From Schistosoma haematobium (Eukaryota > Platyhelminthes > Trematoda > Strigeidida > Schistosomatidae), in NCBI RefSeq assembly GCF_000699445.3, contig NC_067198.1:33198536-33262535 (forward strand): 64,000 bases of DNA. Direction: 5' to 3'. Positions within the stretch are counted from its first letter, which is position 1, and each line of letters begins with the position of its first letter. The notes beneath the pieces were generated by a model, which did no database searches, had not been told where the DNA came from, and was given only the letters and a program-made list of their open reading frames with translations. Made by a program: the position numbers and the translations under genes. Below are positions 10,408-21,828 of this stretch, in pieces.

Positions 10408-13400
10408 ATGTGCAACAAACAACTGAGAATTAAACCTGTGTTTCTGCTGTCATGTGGGTCTTTCAATCCAGTTACTGTAATGCACATGCGAATGATGGGT
10501 AAGTCATCTTGTATTGATGCAAAAGTATTCTATAATAGTTTATTACGTATGTAAGTAAAGGCCTTATTGATAAGGACTTTGGAGCGATTGAGTTAATGAA
10601 AACAATGAGGCATTAACCTTTTACTGCACATCACCTAAATGACTATTCAGAGTTAATAATGTCTGTTTCGTTTTAATCAATACATTCAATGTTTGGTTAT
10701 TGTGGTAATAAGGGGTCTGGATATGTTCATGTTTCGTTACATTGGAAGCTTGGTTTCTTCGTCCTTCGATTAAACACACAACTCAACCTAAATAATCTCG
10801 TAGCCCCGTTTTAACGGGGTTCAATCATCGTCTATAGGGTATTGGAAAGTCAAGTATAACCAACTAAATGATCTGAGTCTGTTTCATATATATTGCAATC
10901 CTTAAATAATGTTTATCTACAAAATTAAGGGCGCAGATATTTCGCCGTTACCACTTATCAATTTTTGATGAATAAGATTGTCTTTAATTTAAAACTTAAT
11001 TAGATCTGTTACTTTCGTCAATGAGAGCTTATTTATAGAGTTTATTTATGAAGAGTTCTTGTACAATATGACACCATAGCTTCATGGGACAAGATAAAGC
11101 GATAAGATCTCGAAGAAGTAGTGGAGGTAAAGTCGTATAGCTAACAAATAAATAGTTCCAAGTGGTGAGAATAAAGAATAGTGATAAATATATCTAGATC
11201 AAAGAAATACAATCGGTAATTTTTTCAAATAACAGAATTCACTTTGTCTCTATGATGAGTCTAATGGAAACTGGAGCATTATTCGCACTGATTTCCACTC
11301 TGAGCCATATCTTATGACATCTGTAGCCACTTAGTTCTATGGTCACTAGAACTTAAAGCAACCAATCCGGATAAACAGACAAATCCCCGTCTCATACATT
11401 TTTTTCGTACTATGGTGCCATTCGAGAAACGGATCACCTTTCCACTTTCTCCACTTAGCGTTGACAAATAATACGCGATGTGATAGTTAATCAAACGACT
11501 TCTATAAAACATTTCAAAGTCACCAAAGCTATCATTTTATTTAACTTATTGATCGAGCGCAGGCTAATATTCAGTCCTTTCAGCCTAGAAGGGTTATCCT
11601 AAGACTCAAGAAAGCCACTTGAGCGACACTGTCTGTCATTAAGTGGCGTACCAAAGAAGTATATATGCTGGTCGAGTCAGAGCTCATGAGAACTGTAATG
11701 GAAATTGGTGGCTTCAAGTGACGTTAGTTGGAGTTCTCTATTTTCCCCATGTTAACTGTCATAGACATGCTTTTAACAGTAACACTCATCGTATAAGATT
11801 TCGGGAGTTGATAATCTACAAGGAGATTCTCTTATGGACTTAGAATACGCAGATGTAGTTACGTTTGGTAAAGACGCTAAAAAATCCAGGATCTTCTGAA
11901 TATCTTAAACAACAGTAATAACATGTTTCAGATGCGATTCTCTCCATTTAAATGCAAAATGTTGCTTTAAGACGGGTCTTCATCAACCCCTGAACTAAGG
12001 ATAGGGAGTCAAGTAGTTGAGTGCGTCGACCATTTTATTTATTTCAAAAGTCCGATCAGCCCTATTGGGTTGTTACTTGATGAAATTTCGACACAAATCC
12101 AAAACTGTTGCCGTTTGCCAACTTGCATCACCTATAGAGTAGATGAGATATCCGTCCACTAACCGAAGAACAAGTTTGCTGCTCAGTAGTTCCCTGTGTT
12201 TTACCACATTTGTTTGAAACATGACCATTAAGAATAGAGAATATTCGTTTGTTACCAGTATTCGACCATAGGTTTCTTTGAAGCAATGCCCGGGTTAGTG
12301 ATAGAATATTAGGTAGGAATGCAAATCTATTGATGAGGTAATCTTTTCCGGTTAAGATGGTCAGAACAGAATATGTATAGTCGTCCACCTACTACGTTGA
12401 GATGCGATAATTTCTAGTATAGGAGTAGACTGGAAAGAAGTTGGGAATGTTCAGACCAAAAAACGGTATCAGTCCATGAGTATGTTGACTTTTAAACTGG
12501 GTCATGTTAGCAGGTGCACACTACCTAGTTGTGGTCTACGTGATTATCGTAACCAGTGGTTAGAGGCTTTGGGTGACATGGCTCAGGATCGTTCGCAGTA
12601 ATCCAGGTGCCTTCCTTTGGATCATTAGCTGCTAAATCACCTTTTAAATTGTTTTTGTTCCACTAATCTATATTTTCTGGAATCGTATCTTCGATGCCTA
12701 ATTTATTTTATCACCACTAATACTGTTACTACGTCTACTCCTCTGTTATTCCCCCCTGACAATTTTATTTCACTGTCCCAGTGGAGTATGGCAATTTGAT
12801 CTGTTGCACATATGTTCTATATTGCATATGACGGACTAGCTATTAAATGTCATCTCGAAGCATGATGTCAACTACCTGTATATATTTATTTATGTGAATA
12901 TAATTCTTACCATCGCAGCAGCTTTCGTATAATTGTTTCTTAGCTCTAAAATTGTCTGGGAAAGCCAAGTTATAAATATAAGCAAAACGGTACGAGTAGT
13001 TGCAATAAATTAGAATTCGTTGGTTCATTCAAGAAAATCCCATGCAGATTCGTCTAAAAACAAATCCTCGTCAGGTTTGATTTTAAATAAAAATACTTGT
13101 TTGTTGTTTTTCCCTCTGTTTAGCTACGCTCATTAATAATATCAATTGAAATATTCATAAGGTCTGCTGAAACGAGATATTTTTGTTTGCCATTTACATT
13201 TTATTTATTTCAAGATGGACTTTTAATGTTCTCAATTGTTTATTACTCTTTTTTTTAGAACTAGCAAGAGATAAGATTGAAAATATGCATTTGTCAACAA
13301 AAGAATCTCATCATGTTTTGTCTGAGGAGAATAACCAGTTCACTCAAAAAGAATATAGTGATGACCATCCAATAAATTATGACCATCAGACAGTCGTCGT

Positions 13401-16400
13401 TGGTGGTATATTCAGTCCTGTGTCCAATTTGTATGAAAAGAAAGGTCTCCTACCTGCCTCTATACGCGTCGAGCTTACACGATTAGCCTGTATTTCTGCA
13501 TCCGACTGGTTGGCCGTAAGCAATTGGGAGTGTTCACAATCAAGTTGGTTGAGAACTCGAATGGTCTTAGATCACATTTATAGTGTCTTGAATAATACGT
13601 ACTCGAAGTTAAGTAACAATGACGAAACCGAAATTGACTCAGTTCCGAGAAAAAAGACTTGCTTCGCACCAAGCAATTTTTATCGTGAGTTTCGTATGCT
13701 TAAAATGCGTTTATATATGTGCGAAACTTTTGGTGATTTCATGTAAACAGACCTGGAGTGCAATGTTTTATTGAAGATTTTTTATTAAGATCACTTTTTC
13801 CTATAATGTCCCGTTCCATAAACACTTTCTACCTACAAACTACTAGAGTTCATAAACATTTAATTGTACAACTTAACCTGACAGTTCCCGAGTCATTGAT
13901 CTACAACTATTCCTATTTATCTTTAAGTCCCAATGTATATTGGATATTCTCAGTCATTAATTATTGTCCTCAAAACTTAATAAATATGTAATTCAGCGTA
14001 TTGATAAGACTAGTTATTCAGCTAGTCTATGTGACCGAAGAAGTGTTAAGTAGGTTTTATCAGATGTCTTCTAGATTTTACAGCAACTAATAGTTATAAA
14101 TTGAAATATTGAACTGTAACACTTTATTAAAAGTATAATTTTCTAGTTGTATCTACAAATCTACGTTTACTCATCATTTACATGCTTAACGCTTAAAATG
14201 AGTATTGTGCGTTATCATCTTACAGCTAGTTTGTGGGGATCATTTAATATGGTGCTGACTACAATCTCACTAGCAATATTTAGGACTATTTCGCTAGTTC
14301 AACTTCACTAGAGAGTATAGTTTTTCGAACAGACGTAAATTATTCACGAAGTTAAGATTTCCTTACTTGACTTTTAGGTTCATTGATAATTCTTGCTGGT
14401 GATAATATTCAGTTGCCCAAACCAAAGTAAATGGAGTCAGGTTGGAAACTTTTGTTGCTGATACAGTTTACTGATGAGTTCGTACAGACAGAAAATGTGT
14501 ACAGGGATTCCCACTGATTATCTCCAAATTTCTAATAGCCCATCCATCACTTTTGTATAATTCCTCATAAAATACAAATTCTTTTTGTCTACTAACGGCA
14601 TTTTTTACTGCGAAAAAAAGTTTACTGAGGATGGTATATCCCTATATACCACGTGCGTAGAAGAAACTCGGTATAAGTTCTCATTTCGACTTAGAGAGAT
14701 TTTCGCTTAGTCAACGTTAATGGATTTACGTGGATTCCATTCACTAAATTTCATTGTATTTTGTCGTTTACTTCTCAGTTCACTCTGTAACTAATGATCA
14801 TGGAACTAAATTAACTCGGATGTAAAATCAATCTTCTTTGGTTTCATCCAATAAATCTTCTTAATAAGATTCGTTTCTTATGGTAGCTAGTTGAAAGGCG
14901 CTAGAAGCGAGCATAACGGTTGCATACGCTATCACAGTTGTCGTTAGAGTTATCTATGCATATTCCGCCCCATAATAAATATCCTCTTAGAAGAAGAAAA
15001 CATCTACCGAAACCGATTTCCTAGTACTCAGTCGTAGTTTCGTAATTGATCTTTGTAACAACTTTTTAGTGTATAAAGCTTTATTTATCTCTTCCGTAGT
15101 ACACTAACTACAAAGTGCCTTGTTTTCAATTATACATACATCTTCATCTGTCAGGAGTAAATTCTTTTAGGTGTATCCACTTATTAATTTCTTTATTTTC
15201 TAGCCACTGATGGTTTAATTAATGAACACAACGAACAAACGAAACTTTCATCACTAGAAGGCATGGCGACTGACCTCTGGCTTAAGAGTTGCTTTCATCT
15301 TGACTCTCTTATTGATATTAGTAACATAAAATGTAGCGAAAACCAAGTACATGATACTAATGATGATCATTTCAACAGCAATCTCTTCACTTCATTATCA
15401 TCTGTAGATAGATCATGTTACTGTCGCAAAAACAATACCGCAAACGTTTTGCTATCAAAGCCTTGTGTGAAATTAGTTTGTGGTGCTGATCTTCTGGAAT
15501 CATTCAAAACTCCAAATTTGTGGTCAGCAGAAGATGTAAGTTTATGGTTATTAAAAATAAGCTAGTTTGATTCAATTAGTCACCCTGTGCCTATTGTATA
15601 TACTAGCGATCTTCTCTGTAGAATCACCCTTAAATACAATGTACATAATTTAAAACATTTGGTATTATAGCCCTTTTTCAGTTTTCCAGTTGCGGTATCA
15701 TGTTTCACTCATTAAATCTAGAGGTATAACACTTTTCCCCCAACAACGTTCCATCGTACATTCTCCGGTCAACTACTTTATACTTTGATTCTTGTCGGGA
15801 AGTAATAACCGGTTAATTAAAAATTTTATTCAGTTTGCTAACTAATCACAATATTTATTTGTTTGTAGTTTATTGTTGTTTTTACAATTTACTTATATAT
15901 GATCGGATGCATCCATTCTAAGAACGGACTGTAATTACTCGTATTGAATTCTATAAGCTAGATGCCCTAGACGGGAAACACAGCATTCATCGATCACAAT
16001 GTAAAATATAACACTATGATAATTAGTATACATTACCTGATGCGTAAAATTGGTCTTATTTCATAGAACAACCATACATCTATTGATCAATTTAATTCAA
16101 TAAAGTTTCTATTAGATTATTCTCTTTTTTCAGATTGAAACGATTGTTCGTGACTATGGTATAATTTGTATTAGTCGACCTTCATATGAGCCTTTAAAAA
16201 TTATCAATGAGTCAAACATTTTGGGCAAATATAAGGTAATTTGTTTGGATTTGTTACACAGAATATTATTTGGAAACACTGATGAGAAATTACCATAAAT
16301 GCTTGTATTTGAAATGTTTTTACCTGTTGTTATAGTAAGAATATACAGATGACTTAATAATGTAGATTTGAAATTAATAGAGAAAGAAGTTAGATCGATA

Positions 16401-19400
16401 TTTGATTGGTTTGCTTACAAATTTCTAATTTGGTTACCGCCTACAATACCGTCAAGTTATGGGTAAAACGAGTACAAATAAACAGTAATTGTGAAGGTTT
16501 TCGTTCTTCTGTTTATTGGTAATCAGGATTGTATTTGGCCAACCTTTATTGTTAGGGAATGTGACCAATGAATAAGAGAATACGAACCCTTAAAAATTAT
16601 ATCATATCCGCTGAACATATCAGTGGCTATATGGATTTAGTATTTTTTCGTTTGATACTGGGTTCGAGGTTCAATATGAAAATCAAAACTGGGATACATA
16701 TATCCGGCTGACAAGTCCTAATTAGGTCGGAATCCTTATCTTGGATTTCATTGTTGATCACATTCTGGAACTATGAAATTATTGTAACTGTGGTGCATGC
16801 ATGTATGGTTTTCATATTTTAGGAAAGCACTGTGTAATTTTAGATAAAATAACAAATTGGTTTTCCCCACCAAGTCTTTGTTTACTACATAACTATATTT
16901 GTCAGTTGGATATGTTTGGTAACTGATAACATCGTCTGAAATATGTTAGACTCCTTATGCCGATCTACATTGGACTTCTTTTTTTAACCTGATGTACTTA
17001 TAAAAAAACCGTCACAGTTACAATGCGAAATACTTGCCGATGCCAAATGCATGCTTCTCGAGAGCAATCATTTGCTAAACATAAAATATGTCATGCTTTA
17101 TCGTCCGTTTAAATTAAGTCCGATTATTTCAAGATCAGTACACTCAACTTTAACTCCGCCTGTAGCTCTTGTGGGGCTACTGCCGGTCCCAAGCCCGGGT
17201 AAAGGAGGAGGGTTGGACATGGGGTCGGCAACCCCATCCTGTAGAAGAAAAATGTTGCTAAAGTAACGCCAACCAGATTAAACAAAGTAAACCATCTAAA
17301 CTGTGCCCTCCTAGGTGAAGGAGAAATTATGACGCCTCATGATGGAAGCTGAGATTCTTCGGAAGTCACGAGGTCGGTACCCCTTCTAATAATCATAGCA
17401 ACAATTAATGTAGGTACATCGAACGTCCGGACATTGTGGGAAACCTGAAGGACCAATCAAATAGTTATGGAAATACAAGTTGGCGGTTCTCGGAATTAGC
17501 GAAACCCGGAGGACCCAAGCTGGACAGCAAACGTTACCCGCGAAGGGAGAATGCTCTACACACTCAGTGAGTTGCTCTGATGCTGTTCGAAGAAGCACGT
17601 AATGCGCTTATAGGATGGGAAGCTCATTGACCCAGGATCATTAAAGCATCCTTCACAACAAATGAGGGGATTACAATGAATGCTATCCAACGTTATGCAC
17701 CCACAAGTGATAGCAATGACGACGATAACGATCAGTTCTACAAGATGCTGCAATCAATCACAGTGAAGTGCCCAAGAAAGGATCTCTCCATCCGGATGGG
17801 AGACCTAAGCGCCAAAGCCGAAATGGACAACACCAATGTTGCACATGAGCTCCAGTATCTTGAGGGAACAAATGGCGTATGAACTAATTATTGGTCACCG
17901 GCTACCATGAGACCGCAACGACTTACGATGCTCCACTGCCTTAGGGATCAGACCTTCAGGTCGAAGGCTCCGGGTGTGGTCTCCTGAGAAAACCACCTGC
18001 TTCGGTTCGGGCACCCGGGCAGTATCACAGCCCTAACACAAATCAAATGAGATTTGTGTGGTGCATAATTATCTGGTGCCCCCTTGTATCAATATCTATG
18101 TGTCCAAATAAATAAACCACCCAAAGTGATTTAAGCATGGTTTTACTGGTGATTGACTGGATTATGAAGGCCTCCTCATCTGAAGGGAAGCAAGGAATAC
18201 AATGAACATCTTGGATACAAGTAGACGATTTGAACTTCTTAAATGACCTGATACTTCTATCCCGTACACACAAGCAAATGCAGGTGAAGACAACTAGTGT
18301 AGCAGCAGTCTCTGCATCAGCAGACCTCAACATACGCAAAGTAAAGAAAAGATTCTGAAATTCAACACAGAGAACACCAACTCAATCACACTTGATGGAG
18401 AAGTTCTGGAAGATATGGAAACATTCACGTACCTAGTCAGCATCATTGGTAAACAAGGACGATCCAATGCAGATGTAAAGGCGAGGATTGGCAACGCAAG
18501 AACAACATTCCTACAGTTGACGAGCGTATGAAACTCAACGCAACTGTCAACCAACATCAAAGTCAAAATCTTCATTGCGAACATCAAGACAGTTCTACTG
18601 TACGGAGCTGAAACTAAGAGAACTACTACAGCCATCATCGAAAAGATACTAGTATTTATGCACAGCTGTCTGCGCAATATACTTCATGTTCGTTGGTCAA
18701 ATACCATGAGCAACATCCTACTGTAGGAGCGAACAAACCAGGCTCCATCTGAAGAGGAAATTAGGTAATGGCGTTGGAAGTGGACAGAACACGTTGAGGA
18801 AATAATCAAACTTCACGAGGCAAGCGCTAACTTGAGATCCTGAAGGGAAACGAAAAAATGGAAGGCCGAACAATACACTGCGTCGGGAATTGGAAGCAGA
18901 CATGAAAAGGATAAATAGCAACTGGAAAGAACTGCCCAAGACAGAGTTGGATGGAGAATGCTGGTGAGCGGTCTGTGCTCCTCCATGAGGTGTAACAGGC
19001 GTAATTAGGTAAGTATATTCATATTTAAACCTTAGATTGTCATATATGTGTATTAATGAAAAGGCAAAATGTAATGCATCTAGCTAGTCATTTATTATCA
19101 GCGTAAGTGAACTTACAGTAAGTACCAATATATAATTTACAAAATGCTCTTAAACTATCAATTACAGATACCCCACAAGGCATATTTCATAACGTAAACG
19201 ATTTCCAATCATTTTTAGAACTTTAAAACAGTGAGAGTTTAGGGAGACTTCATGTTGATAAGTACGTTTATAATCAAGCATAGATTTATTAAGGTAGTTT
19301 ACTCATGCACAGAAATCATTATTACTGATAGATGCAATATTTGTTTAGTTATTTTCCAATGTATATCTGATTTTTCCAATATTTCACTTAGGATAATATA

Positions 19401-19595
19401 AGTTTAGTGATAGACAATTGTCAGAATTCACTAAGCTCTACTTTCGTACGTCATGCTTTATCAAATGGTAAAAGTGTACGTTACCTCGTTCCAGATCGTA
19501 CTTTGGAATATATTTATACACATAAATTATATGATGCCAAAAAAAGATGTGTTAATTTACTTGAATCGAAGACTAGAACAGAAGTACAACACTAA
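10408..19595 (+). CDS. NMNAT: Nicotinamide/nicotinate mononucleotide adenylyltransferase (NMNAT), 5 exons
   Basis: Joins (nicotinamide or nicotinate) mononucleotide to ATP, giving NAD or its acid form plus pyrophosphate, the final common step of NAD synthesis. Exons: 10408-10498, 13259-13684, 15204-15535, 16134-16235 and 19392-19595; all splice sites are GT-AG and the phases agree, giving 1155 nt and 384 aa. Exon 1 holds the nucleotide-binding [11 protein letters not shown] motif (usual GSFNPxTNxH). Exon 2 holds the FSPV...KKGLLPA block and the WE substrate motif. Exon 3 has [16 protein letters not shown]. Exon 5 has SSTFVRHAL and SVRYLVPD, the ISSTxxR motif. The protein is about 100 aa longer than typical animal NMNATs because of insertions after ELARDKIEN (about residues 40-70) and in the variable loop of exons 2-3. 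The usual Lys of the SSTK motif is Phe here. The start ATG at 10408 is the only in-frame one before the motif. A polyadenylation signal follows at 19789. Introns 1 and 4 carry LINE remnants. Which NMNAT paralogue it matches is unclear. Confidence 0.93.
10804..10819. other. Short perfect hairpin in NMNAT intron 1
   Basis: CCCCGTT at 10804-10810 pairs with AACGGGG at 10813-10819 around a TT loop. It stands out in an AT-rich intron, but nothing else marks it as functional. Confidence 0.35.
12420..12845 (+). mobile_element. Degenerate 3' end of family B LINE in NMNAT intron 1
   Basis: Bases 12490-12610 match the better-preserved copy at 55560-55675, including the coding block for [10 protein letters not shown] and a following Ser/Trp-rich tail, now with stops. 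The region to 12845 resembles the 3' untranslated part of the same family. Only the 3' end survives, the usual 5'-truncated LINE pattern. Confidence 0.7.
17145..17840 (+). mobile_element. Family A (RTE-type) LINE, 5' part, in NMNAT intron 4
   Basis: The copy starts with the family's 5' end (GGGGCTACTGCCGGTCCCAAG, about 17173), also seen at 39070, 62125 and 62950. Endonuclease sequence follows, ending at the [13 protein letters not shown] block near 17797-17840, with many stops. Coding similarity then stops exactly where family C sequence begins. Confidence 0.8.
17841..18118 (+). mobile_element. Family C element inside the family A LINE
   Basis: The segment matches 53287-53575 from the GTGCACATGGGCTCCAGTATC landmark through the GGGCACCCGGGCAGTATCACA block to a terminal AAATAAATAAA tail at about 18105-18116. 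LINE sequence resumes immediately afterwards. It appears to have inserted into, or been joined within, the LINE together with loss of the LINE's RT core. Confidence 0.75.
18119..19012 (+). mobile_element. Family A (RTE-type) LINE, 3' part, in NMNAT intron 4
   Basis: Begins in RT at a [13 protein letters not shown] block (compare VVDWIMKTSTSEG in the copy at 59890-60645), continues through the C-terminal domain ([20 protein letters not shown] near 18840-18905), and ends with the family 3' end GAGGTGTAACAGGCGTAATTAG near 19012. All frames carry stops. Confidence 0.8.
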
Positions 19596-19788
19596 TTACC
19601 AAAGATTTCATGGTGCATTTTTCAAACAGTTGAATCATTTGATTATTCTTGTTAACATAAAATTGTAAATACACCTTGATATACGTATATTACTCATGTT
19701 GATTGGATTAAATTTCTTGAAATTGTGCAATTACTTCATTTTATGATTCTATCCTGTAAAATGATTTACTTATCACGCTATCATTTGA

Positions 19789-19794
19789 AATAAA
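19789..19794 (+). terminator. Candidate NMNAT polyadenylation signal
   Basis: AATAAA lies 194 bp after the NMNAT stop codon and is the first canonical hexamer seen downstream on this strand. Confidence 0.55.
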
Positions 19795-19799
19795 CTTAT

Positions 19800-21288
19800 A
19801 CAATTAATTTGCTACTCATCTGCCTAATTCTATCATTTCAGTCGTCATAAATGTTGAAAATATGTGGTAAATGTATTTCATGCTAATTTCGCGAAACGTA
19901 GTTTAGAGTATCGTTTCATCAAGTGTTATGTGAAATGTAACAACAAAACAATTAAATTGTCTACGCGATAGAAACAATGTGTAAAACATGACTAAGTTGC
20001 TACACTTTTTTAGTTATACAGTAGTAAAGAAAATATTTATTCAGAAAAAGATAACATTGTTAATGTAATATCTGCGTAATTCTCTTCGTTACTTAAAACG
20101 GTGAGTGGAATAAGCTAGAATTCAAACAGACTTTTTGTTGGGATCTGAGCATTATATAATATCGGTAATATATGTTCTGTACATCATTTTAAAATGACTG
20201 CATTAACTTAACATCTCCACTAAATCATTCTAAAAATATTCTCCCGGATTTTTATTGTATTGTAAATAAATATACAATATCCCAATTCGTAAAAGAAATA
20301 GGAAAAATTAGACTGGATTTTTCTTGCGACGAAATCACCAGTGATATTCTGTCAGGGACAATGAAGCACATGAGTCTTGGGAAATCACTTTCAGCTTTGC
20401 TTCTCAAACTGGAAAAATTACTAGATACGTCGAACCACTCAATATCTAGTCATTTAAAGTTGTAACAATGTTATCATACACAACATTGGTGGTTTTTGTG
20501 TATTAAACACAAACTGTATACCTTGGTCTTTAATCAAAATGGCAGTAATAACGCAATATCTGTAGTTGACCAATGAATTTTTTAATAACACCATAAGTGC
20601 CTTTGTTAAACAAAGTGTCTATTCTTATCTGTTTATTGCAACGAATTCCTGGGAGTTAGTGAATTGCAAGTTGAAATAAGTACACATGAAGTCTACCCAT
20701 CCTTGATATGACGAATTCGCTCCCATACTTATGTAGACCACAGAAGATCAAGTAACGCTGAATCTAAGACGGTCTAAAACTAAATTACAATACTGAGTGA
20801 CATTAAGTTCTTTGAAGTCAATGAGTTTGTCGATCAAAGGTGTTATAGAAGCACCGGTTGGAATGTTTAAGTAATAATTATTCGATCTCAAAGTTAAATC
20901 ATGTTTTGTGTATCGCCGTCCACTGCAATACTAAGCGAATTAAAAATGGATGTTAAGGTTGATGAACCAAAGCATCTGAAGGAATGCTTGTACTGAGTTT
21001 TTTCGAATAACAAGATGACCTAAATAGCACAGGACTATGTATCTTTTATTTTATCTTGCATATTTCCTATTTGCGACAGATTTCTGGTGATGGGACAAAT
21101 AGGTATTGCTTTTTAATGTAAATAAGATAAACTTAAACTCAGTATCAATTTAAATACTTAGTCACCAAGTTATGAATGGGTAATTGGCAAACTTTGGAAG
21201 ATCATATTTCGTCGAGCTTATTCCGACAGCCGGGTACTAATGCATCAGGCATAGTCTGTGGGATGAAAACTTATTCACAGTAGATGTC

Positions 21289-21334
<46 letters not shown>

Positions 21335-21828
21335 ATCTACCTACCTATGATGAAACCACTCAAAAAACTTTCATGAGACTGCAATTTTATAGAGTCGCAT
21401 TACCTTAAAGATATCAAGTTTTTCTCATTTAAACCGATCCTAAATAATGACGATTTGTATACCTGTTACTAATGTATCCTAGGTTAAAACCTTGCTCCAT
21501 CTACTACAGTTTTGGCAGCCTAGTAGTATCACTAGCTTCCACACTTAGATTGTTATCTTACCCAAGTACCTGATGCTTTCCAACAAAATATATTGCTTAC
21601 TGCATACATTAGCCTCAAAACGAAACACACTGCACGATCAGTCGGTTAATGATAAATGATTTAAATGGTGAAGCAGTTAAGGAATACAAACGTTTTTTAC
21701 TCGAATAGGTGTAGCTTAAAACAACTAATAATGCAACGAAAGAGATCAAGCCGACGCTGATTTCTTGTTTGATAAAAAGGTATTTAAGATATGTAAAAAA
21801 ACATTTTATCTAGAGCATGAGTGTACAA
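19800..21828. other. Intergenic region between convergent NMNAT and RBM8A
   Basis: AT-rich sequence with no recognisable gene or named repeat, apart from a (TA)n tract at 21291-21332. Several in-frame stops in all frames make coding content unlikely. Confidence 0.5.
21291..21332. repeat. (TA)n microsatellite
   Basis: An uninterrupted run of about 21 AT dinucleotides. Confidence 0.95.

Noticed and set aside
13183..13258. Start of NMNAT at 13183
   Set aside because: The frame before 13259 is hydrophobic intronic sequence ending in a T-rich tract and AG; the catalytic GSFNP motif lies in an upstream exon at 10408-10498 that joins in phase.
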